A stretch of DNA of 6,498 bases, from assembly GCA_028275425.1 (NCBI GenBank), contig JAPWUT010000102.1, forward strand, positions 1 to 6,498, in the 5' to 3' direction. The DNA comes from Anaerolineae bacterium (GTDB lineage Bacteria; Chloroflexota; Anaerolineae; SpSt-600). Position 1 is the stretch's first letter. Every line of letters begins with the position of its first letter. The position numbers were made by a program, and so were the translations under genes. The notes beneath the pieces were generated by a model. It worked only from the letters and a program-made list of their open reading frames with translations. It made no database searches and was not told the origin of the DNA. This document shows positions 1 to 4,264 of this stretch, one piece after another.

Positions 1-53
1 CTGGACCCCCCTTTGCCCACCCCCGTGGGCTGAGGGTCCACCAGCGTTTTGGG
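1..53 (+). repeat. Direct repeat, copy A
   Basis: Positions 1-53 align without gaps to 141-193, an offset of exactly 140 bp, with 43 of 53 bases identical by eye. Best conserved are the TTGCCCAC core (13-20 and 153-160) and CCAGCGTTTT (41-50 and 181-190). The copy may extend left of the window. Function is unknown; it looks like a family of interspersed extragenic repeats. Confidence 0.65.
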
Positions 54-108
54 CCCCACTCGTGGCGGGGTTGCAGGGGTTGGCTACTCGCCCCTTATTT
101 GGTATTGT

Positions 109-150
109 GGGGGCACACCCCCAGACCCCCTGAGAGGGGACTGTGCCCCC
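109..150. repeat. Nested inverted repeat
   Basis: GGGGGCACA at 109-117 is the exact reverse complement of TGTGCCCCC at 142-150. Inside it, CCCCT (127-131) pairs with AGGGG (135-139) across a GAG loop. The structure overlaps the start of direct-repeat copy B. It has no T-run, so it does not look like an intrinsic terminator. It is probably an extragenic palindrome. Confidence 0.55.
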
Positions 151-193
151 CATTGCCCACCCTCGTTGGCTTAGGGTTTGCCAGCGTTTTAGG
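141..193 (+). repeat. Direct repeat, copy B
   Basis: Second copy of the 53-bp unit at 1-53, in the same orientation, with about ten substitutions and no indels. Its 160-179 part also resembles, on the opposite strand, 3750-3769 in the gap after cysK (17 of 20 bases, including an exact 11-mer), so the family may have a third, inverted and degenerate member in this window. Confidence 0.65.
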
Positions 194-197
194 GAAA

Positions 198-289
198 ACC
201 TCTCCCCCAGCCCCCTCCGGAGCGAAGAGGGAAGAACTTCGCCAAATTTCCCCCTTCCCTCGCAGGGAAGGGGGCCAGGGGGTTAGGTC
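198..289. repeat. Palindromic extragenic element with a strong central hairpin
   Basis: The outer arms, 198-218 and 267-289, are imperfect inverted repeats, with about 17 of 21 positions matching and a one-base bulge. Near the right side, 250-260 and 264-274 form a perfect 11-bp stem around a CGC loop. The layout suggests a short non-autonomous palindromic element of the REP or MITE kind. It contains no coding capacity, and no target-site duplication could be identified with confidence. A role in transcription ending or RNA stability is possible but not shown. Confidence 0.55.
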
Positions 290-375
290 AGAAAGGGACA
301 TCCCCGCCAGGAGGCTTTGTCCTCCTCCGGCCACCCCCTTTATCCAAACTTTGCTCAAAACCGCTTGCGGCTAAT

Positions 376-404
376 TTGACAAGCGCTTGGCTTCCAGGTA
401 TAAT
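376..404 (+). promoter_or_regulatory. Consensus sigma-70 promoter of the Rrf2-cysE-iscS-cysK operon
   Basis: A perfect -35 TTGACA (376-381) and a perfect -10 TATAAT (399-404) are separated by 17 bp. Transcription should start near 410-412, about 24 nt before the Rrf2 start codon. A fully consensus promoter is expected to be strong, so it probably needs repression. The palindrome at 408-427 sits exactly where a repressor would block it. Confidence 0.88.
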
Positions 405-407
405 AAT

Positions 408-427
408 ATCCGAGTAAAAACTCGGAT
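408..427. promoter_or_regulatory. Palindromic operator at the start site, probable Rrf2 autoregulatory site
   Basis: ATCCGAGT (408-415) and ACTCGGAT (420-427) are perfect 8-bp inverted arms around an AAAA centre. The site begins 4 nt after the -10 box and covers the predicted transcription start. The CCGA(G/C)T - A-rich centre - A(G/C)TCGG shape resembles the known type 1 IscR operator, with a centre one base shorter. The first gene downstream encodes an Rrf2-family protein, so autorepression is the natural inference. An alternative reading is an RNA hairpin followed by five Ts (427-431), but the start site lies inside the left arm, so much of the stem would not be transcribed. Confidence 0.72.
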
Positions 428-434
428 TTTTGAG

Positions 435-881
435 ATGAGGTTCTCCAGCAAAGAGCTCTACGGCCTTAAGGCTGTGGTGGAAATGGCAAGGTGGTACAAC
501 GAGGGGCCTGTGTCCCTGGCCAAGATTGCTCAGGTCAGGAAGCTCCCCTTGCCTTACCTTGAGCAAATAATCCCCCTTCTCCGGAAGGCAGGGCTTGTGG
601 AGAGCATAAGAGGGGTTAAAGGAGGCTATAGGCTCGCTAAGCCCCCGGAGGAAATCTCGGTAGGGGATGTGCTAAGGGCTCTGGAAAGCAGAAGTTTACC
701 CTTCCCTTGCCCTGAAGGAGCAACCCTCTGCCTTGTACCCCAAGGGGCCTGTTGCTGCCCACAAGGAGAGGATTGCAATACCAAGGAGCTCTGGGATAGG
801 ACCCAAGCCCTCCTCTTCTCCTTGCTTGATAGAGTAACAATTGCCGAGCTTTCCAAGAACATGCCACCGGCATGCCCTTAA
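435..881 (+). CDS. Rrf2-family transcriptional regulator (IscR/CymR-like) with Cys-rich loop
   Basis: A 148-residue DNA-binding regulator. Residues 1-65 form the family winged helix-turn-helix, starting MRFSSKELYGLKAV, with a recognition region PLPYLEQIIPLLRKAGLV (about 38-55) and the wing RGVKGGYRL (59-66). Residues 92-114 carry six cysteines (C92, C99, C106, C107, C108, C114), with one more at C147. Fe-S members such as IscR and NsrR use three cysteines in this same region, here spaced differently, so a cluster or thiol switch is likely but not proven. The ATG at 435 is chosen over the TTG at 387, which lies between the -35 and -10 boxes. The ribosome site before 435 is weak (only GAG), which suggests low translation. 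It leads the cysteine operon and probably senses cluster, redox or cysteine status. Whether it is closer to IscR or CymR cannot be settled by eye. Confidence 0.9.
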   Translation: MRFSSKELYGLKAVVEMARWYNEGPVSLAKIAQVRKLPLPYLEQIIPLLRKAGLVESIRGVKGGYRLAKPPEEISVGDVLRALESRSLPFPCPEGATLCLVPQGACCCPQGEDCNTKELWDRTQALLFSLLDRVTIAELSKNMPPACP

Positions 882-896
882 AATCGGGAGGTCTGT

Positions 897-1610
897 ATGC
901 TAAAATTCATCCGTGAACTCTTGCATACCTTGAAGGAAGATATAGCCACAATTTACGCCAGAGACCCCGCCGCCCGAAATACTTTGGAGATAATCCTGTG
1001 CTATCCAGGCCTGCATGCCATCTGGATGCACCGCCTGGCCCATGCCCTTTGGAAAAGAGGCCTCGTCACCCTACCCCGCTTCATCTCCCACCTAAACCGC
1101 TTCCTTACAGGCATAGAAATCCACCCCGGGGCTAAAATAGGGCGACGCTTCTTCATAGACCACGGGGCAGGGGTAGTTATAGGGGAAACAAGCGAAATTG
1201 GGGACGATGTGACCATGTACCAGGGAGTTGTCCTGGGAGGAGTGTCCACTGAAAAAGTCAAAAGGCACCCTACCGTGGGGAACAACGTGGTCATAGGTGC
1301 GCACGCTGTAATCCTCGGGCCTGTAGAAATAGGAGACAACTCCAGAATAGGAGCCGGCTCGGTAGTGGTCAAATCCGTTCCACCAGGCTCAACCGTGGTC
1401 GGGGTTCCGGGAAGGGTGGTTAAAATTAACGGCCAGCCTCAGCCCATTGACCTACACCACGAACGCATCCCCGACCCCCTGGCTCAAGTGATGGAAGCTT
1501 TGCTCCAGAGGATAGAGGCTTTGGAACAGAAGGTAACTTCTCTGGAGAGGGCGTTTGCCGAATCTCAGCCAGCCTATATAAACCCAAAAGGAGGGGTTAA
1601 AGATGAGTGA
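897..1610 (+). CDS. cysE: Serine O-acetyltransferase
   Basis: Transfers acetyl from acetyl-CoA to L-serine to give O-acetylserine, the first committed step of cysteine synthesis, in the cytoplasm. The 237-residue protein has a short helical N-terminal part (1-70), then a left-handed beta-helix of hexapeptide repeats (about 72-175). The active-site motifs are IDHGAGVVIGET, with D88 and H89, and KRHPTVGNN, with H124, matching the catalytic Asp-His and second His of known SATs. VPGRVV (170-175) closes the core. The tail (about 194-222) reads as a coiled coil, and the protein ends in KDE without the C-terminal isoleucine that docks into CysK in the classical cysteine synthase complex. It is the short form, shorter than the E. 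coli enzyme at its N terminus. The ATG follows GGGAGG by 5 nt, 15 nt after the regulator, and the last 8 nt overlap the next gene. Confidence 0.95.
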   Translation: MLKFIRELLHTLKEDIATIYARDPAARNTLEIILCYPGLHAIWMHRLAHALWKRGLVTLPRFISHLNRFLTGIEIHPGAKIGRRFFIDHGAGVVIGETSEIGDDVTMYQGVVLGGVSTEKVKRHPTVGNNVVIGAHAVILGPVEIGDNSRIGAGSVVVKSVPPGSTVVGVPGRVVKINGQPQPIDLHHERIPDPLAQVMEALLQRIEALEQKVTSLERAFAESQPAYINPKGGVKDE

Positions 1611-2778
1611 GAAGAAGCGCATCGTTTACATGGACCATGCCGCTACAACGCCTGTGGACCCAAGAGTTGTGGAAGCGATGCTCCCTTATTTCACCGAGAA
1701 GTTTGGGAATGCCTCCAGCATATACAGCCTGGGGAGGGAAGCACGCCAGGCAATTGAAGAAGCCCGCCGCACAGTGGCCGAAATCCTCCACGCCAAACCC
1801 GAGGAGATAATCTTCACCAGCTGCGGCTCCGAAAGCGATAACCTGGCTATAAGAGGCGTGGCTTTCGCTCAAAGGCACAGAGGCAAAGGCAACCACATAA
1901 TTACCTCACCGATTGAGCATCACGCCGTTGGCCATACCGTAGAACAGCTTGAAAAATACTTCGGCTTTGAGGTCACTTACGTCCCCGTTGATAAGTACGG
2001 CGTGGTGGACCCCGACGATGTTGGGCGGGCCATAAGGGATGATACCATCCTCATCACCATAATGTACGCCAACAACGAGGTAGGGACAATTGAGCCGATA
2101 GCCGAAATAGGCAAGATAGCCCGCAAGAAAGGCATACCTTTCCACACCGATGCCGTACAAGCTGCCGGCGCCCTGAGCTTAAATGTGGATGAACTCAACG
2201 TGGACCTCATGTCCCTCTCCGGCCACAAGTTCTACGCCCCCAAAGGCATAGGAATACTCTATGTCCGGAAAGGAACCCCGCTACTTCCGATGCAGACCGG
2301 GGGTGGGCACGAGCAAAACCGCAGGGCCGGGACCGAAAACGTCCCTTACATCGTGGGGATTGCCACAGCCCTTAAAATCGCCTATGAAGAATTTGAATCC
2401 AATAATTCGCACGTTAAGCGCCTTCGGGACAAGTTAATCCAAGGGATACTGGAGCGCATCCCCGATGTTTACCTAACTGGCCACCCCACGAACCGCCTAC
2501 CCAACAATGCCAGCTTCGTCTTCAAGAACGCCGAGGGAGAATCAATCCTCCTGGGGCTTGACCTCAAAGGGGTATGTGCTTCCAGCGGTTCGGCTTGCAC
2601 CAGCGGCTCCTTGGAGCCAAGCCATGTCCTCCTGGCCATGGGAATCCCACCCGAAGACGCCCACGGCTCCGTAAGGCTTACCTTGGGCCGAGATAATACC
2701 GAAGAAGATGTGGATTACGTCCTTGAAGTCCTGCCGCCCATAGTGCAGAGGCTTAGGGCTATGAGCCCATTCTCTTGA
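1603..2778 (+). CDS. iscS: Cysteine desulfurase, group I NifS/IscS-like
   Basis: A PLP enzyme of fold type I that removes sulfur from L-cysteine, giving alanine and an enzyme persulfide for Fe-S cluster or thio-cofactor assembly. The 391-residue length is normal. Visible motifs are YMDHAATTP near the N terminus, H107 in the EHHAV motif (stacks on PLP), D183 in HTDAVQ, the Schiff-base lysine K209 in SGHKFYAPKG, the RAGTENV motif (241-247), and the catalytic C332 in SSGSACTSG on the mobile loop typical of group I. The ATG at 1603 lies 7 nt after AAGGAGGGG and inside the last codons of cysE, so translation is probably coupled. No scaffold gene (iscU or nifU) follows here. It could serve Fe-S assembly, tRNA thiolation or both, and the symbol is by similarity. 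NifS and IscS cannot be separated by eye. Confidence 0.93.
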   Translation: MSEKKRIVYMDHAATTPVDPRVVEAMLPYFTEKFGNASSIYSLGREARQAIEEARRTVAEILHAKPEEIIFTSCGSESDNLAIRGVAFAQRHRGKGNHIITSPIEHHAVGHTVEQLEKYFGFEVTYVPVDKYGVVDPDDVGRAIRDDTILITIMYANNEVGTIEPIAEIGKIARKKGIPFHTDAVQAAGALSLNVDELNVDLMSLSGHKFYAPKGIGILYVRKGTPLLPMQTGGGHEQNRRAGTENVPYIVGIATALKIAYEEFESNNSHVKRLRDKLIQGILERIPDVYLTGHPTNRLPNNASFVFKNAEGESILLGLDLKGVCASSGSACTSGSLEPSHVLLAMGIPPEDAHGSVRLTLGRDNTEEDVDYVLEVLPPIVQRLRAMSPFS

Positions 2779-2782
2779 GGAG
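2777..2782 (+). promoter_or_regulatory. Ribosome binding site that fixes the cysK start
   Basis: GAGGAG lies 7 nt before the ATG at 2790, an ideal spacing. An upstream in-frame TTG at 2775 overlaps this site and has no ribosome site of its own at a suitable distance, so the ATG is preferred. The site overlaps the desulfurase stop codon (2776-2778), which favours coupled re-initiation. Confidence 0.75.
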
Positions 2783-2789
2783 AGAACCC

Positions 2790-3725
2790 ATGGGGATTGC
2801 TCCGGATATAACCAAGCTCATCGGGCGGACCCCGATGGTGCGCATAAACCGTTTGGTTGGGCCGGACTCAGCGGAAGTTGTAGCCAAGCTGGAATCGTTT
2901 AACCCGGCCGGAAGCGTCAAAGACCGAATCGCCCTCTCCATGATAGAGGATGCCGAAGCGCGTGGCCTAATCAAGCCCGGAGACACAATTATTGAACCCA
3001 CAAGCGGGAACACGGGGATAGGTTTAGCAATGGTGGCCGCGGCTAAGGGCTACAAGCTTATCCTGACTATGCCTGAGAACATGACCGATGAAAGGAAAGC
3101 CCTCTTGAGGCTTTTCGGGGCAGAGCTTATCCTCACCCCTGCCTCTGAGGGGATGTCGGGAGCGGTGCGGAAGGCAGAGGAGCTGGCTCAGCTTCACGGC
3201 TACTTCATGCCTCAACAATTTTCCAACCCCGCTAACCCCGAAATCCACCGCCGCACAACTGCCCGCGAAATCCTGGAAGATACCGGTGGTAAACTGGATG
3301 CCTTCGTTGGCGGAGTAGGGACAGGGGGAACCATTACCGGGGTTGGGGAAGTGCTCAAGGAGAAGATTCCATGGGTCCGCATCGTAGCTGTGGAGCCGGC
3401 CCGCTCCCCTGTGCTTTCCGGGGGAAAACCAGGCCCCCACGGCATCCCCGGAATCGGCGCTGGGTTCATCCCCGCCGTCCTCAACCTGGAAATCATTGAT
3501 GAAATCATAACGGTTACGGATGAGGATGCGCGGGAAACGATGCTCAGGCTCATCCAAGAAGAAGGCATCCTGGCTGGGATATCCTCCGGGGCTGCCATGT
3601 GGGCTGCCCTACAAGTAGCCAAACGCCTCGGCCCTGGCAAAAGGGTTGTGGTAGTGTTGCCCGATACCGGAGAGCGCTACTTGAGCCTTTTCCTTAAAAA
3701 GGACGAGCTCTCACCCCCTTATTAA
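2790..3725 (+). CDS. cysK: O-acetylserine sulfhydrylase (cysteine synthase A)
   Basis: A cytoplasmic PLP enzyme of fold type II that joins O-acetylserine and sulfide to make L-cysteine. From the ATG at 2790 the protein has 311 residues, the usual CysK length. Motifs in order: IGRTPMVRI (11-19); NPAGSVKDR with the PLP lysine K44; the substrate loop PTSGNTGIGLA (70-80); PENMTDERKALLRLFGAEL (95-113); the phosphate-binding GVGTGGTITG (175-184); GISSGAA with S266; and LPDTGERYL (290-298). These fit CysK rather than cystathionine beta-synthase, as there is no CBS regulatory tail. CysM-like substrate use cannot be excluded. It starts 11 nt after the desulfurase stop and closes the operon. The upstream cysE lacks the usual terminal Ile, so a classical CysE-CysK complex may not form. 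Confidence 0.95.
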   Translation: MGIAPDITKLIGRTPMVRINRLVGPDSAEVVAKLESFNPAGSVKDRIALSMIEDAEARGLIKPGDTIIEPTSGNTGIGLAMVAAAKGYKLILTMPENMTDERKALLRLFGAELILTPASEGMSGAVRKAEELAQLHGYFMPQQFSNPANPEIHRRTTAREILEDTGGKLDAFVGGVGTGGTITGVGEVLKEKIPWVRIVAVEPARSPVLSGGKPGPHGIPGIGAGFIPAVLNLEIIDEIITVTDEDARETMLRLIQEEGILAGISSGAAMWAALQVAKRLGPGKRVVVVLPDTGERYLSLFLKKDELSPPY

Positions 3726-3749
3726 GGGTTCAAATTTGCGCGAGTGGGA

Positions 3750-3769
3750 AAACTCCCAGCCAACGAGGG
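3750..3769 (-). repeat. Possible degenerate inverted copy of the upstream repeat
   Basis: Read on the minus strand, this stretch matches 160-179 of direct-repeat copy B at 17 of 20 bases, including an exact 11-base match (3759-3769 against 160-170). The match fades on both sides. It lies in the only sizeable gap after the operon. It could be a repeat remnant or chance. Confidence 0.3.
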
Positions 3770-3804
3770 GACCTACTCTTGTGAGCTCCCTGGGCAGTTA
3801 AACT

Positions 3805-3833
3805 TTTCCCAAATTTGCCCTTTGTGGTATACT
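3805..3833 (+). promoter_or_regulatory. Probable promoter of the thioesterase-DUF2207 unit
   Basis: A good -10 TATACT (3828-3833) lies 17 bp after a weak -35 TTTCCC (3805-3810). It sits in the 137-bp gap between cysK and the thioesterase and would start transcription near 3840, about 23 nt before the ATG. The -35 matches only half of the consensus, so an activator or modest basal expression is likely. The gap also holds CAAATTTGC twice (3731-3739 and 3810-3818), the second overlapping this promoter. No convincing terminator for cysK is seen, so some read-through is possible. Confidence 0.5.
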
Positions 3834-3850
3834 TAGGCCATAAAAAGCTT

Positions 3851-3856
3851 GGAGGA
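3851..3856 (+). promoter_or_regulatory. Ribosome binding site that fixes the thioesterase start
   Basis: GGAGGA is 6 nt before the ATG at 3863. An in-frame TTG at 3815 lies upstream of the -10 box of the predicted promoter and lacks a ribosome site, so it is rejected as the start. Confidence 0.75.
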
Positions 3857-3862
3857 AAGGCC

Positions 3863-4264
3863 ATGGCTTTCTCGCTTCCCCTCGGCTTAAAGGCTGAGGT
3901 AAAACGAAAGGTGACCCCCGAGATTACCGCTCGCCACCTGGGAAGTGGAAACGTTGAGGTCCTGGCTACCCCAGCTATGATAGCTCTAATGGAACAGGCT
4001 GCCGTTCAAGCTGTTGACCCCCTCCTCCCCCCAGGCCAGAAGACGGTGGGGGTCGCAGTGGATGTGAAGCACATAGCACCGACACCGGTAGGGATGGAAG
4101 TAAGAGCTACGGCAGAGCTTGTGGAAGTTGACGGCCGTAAGCTCCTGTTCAAAGTAGAAGCTTACGATGAGAAGGAGAAAGTGGGCGAAGGCTTACACCG
4201 CCGAGTCATCATAGACCTTGAGCAATTCGCCTCCAGAGTCTTAAGTAAAGGAGGAACCCTGTGA
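3863..4264 (+). CDS. FlK-like hotdog-fold thioesterase
   Basis: A 133-residue single-domain hotdog protein related to fluoroacetyl-CoA thioesterase (FlK). In FlK the catalytic residues are Thr42, Glu50 and His76, with Gly69 near the substrate. Here T36 and E44 (in ATPAMIALMEQAA), H70 (in VDVKHIAPTPVG) and G63 keep exactly the same spacings, so the active site looks complete. It probably hydrolyses an acyl-CoA. Specificity for fluoroacetyl-CoA should not be assumed, since homologues occur in many bacteria with no fluorinated metabolites. No signal peptide is seen, so it should be cytoplasmic and probably dimeric, as is usual for the fold. Its last 4 nt overlap the start of the membrane protein gene, so the two are translated together, though no shared pathway is evident. 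Confidence 0.85.
   Translation: MAFSLPLGLKAEVKRKVTPEITARHLGSGNVEVLATPAMIALMEQAAVQAVDPLLPPGQKTVGVAVDVKHIAPTPVGMEVRATAELVEVDGRKLLFKVEAYDEKEKVGEGLHRRVIIDLEQFASRVLSKGGTL

Larger units (their letters stand above)
1..375. other. Repeat-rich non-coding region upstream of the cysteine operon
   Basis: This stretch holds no credible gene. Open frames exist on both strands, but they translate to proline, glycine and arginine-rich text produced by the C-runs and G-runs. They lack ribosome binding sites and match no domain I recognise. What it does hold is a spaced direct repeat, nested inverted repeats and a palindromic element, each listed separately, plus a 6-bp stem at 309-314/321-326. This looks like extragenic repeat DNA that accumulated between genes. 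I see no transposase, tRNA or riboswitch. Confidence 0.7.

Noticed and set aside
99..374. 91-residue open frame on the + strand, and overlapping frames on the - strand
   Set aside because: They translate repeat and palindrome DNA into Pro/Arg/Gly-rich text, lack ribosome sites and match no family I recognise.
1..375. CRISPR array
   Set aside because: There are only two diverged copies at a 140-bp period, with no short regular spacers and no cas genes.
408..431. Intrinsic terminator or attenuator (8-bp stem followed by five Ts)
   Set aside because: The predicted start site lies inside the left arm, so the full stem would not be in the RNA made from this promoter. An operator fits better.
387..434. 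Upstream TTG start for the Rrf2 regulator, adding 16 residues
   Set aside because: The TTG lies between the -35 and -10 boxes, upstream of the predicted transcript start, and the family N terminus begins at the ATG at 435.
860..874. Hairpin (6-bp stem, 3-base loop) at the end of the Rrf2 gene as a terminator
   Set aside because: It is not followed by a T-run, and cysE begins 15 nt after the stop codon with a good ribosome site, so the operon continues.
3024..3557. 177-residue frame on the - strand inside cysK, and similar antisense frames in the other genes
   Set aside because: These are shadows of well conserved genes on the + strand, with no promoter, ribosome site or family features.
3745..3758. 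Stem of 5 bp after cysK as a terminator
   Set aside because: The stem is short and no T-run follows. It may only be part of the repeat remnant.
3815..3862. Upstream TTG start for the thioesterase
   Set aside because: It lies before the -10 box and has no ribosome site. The ATG at 3863 follows GGAGGA at proper spacing and gives the family's normal length.
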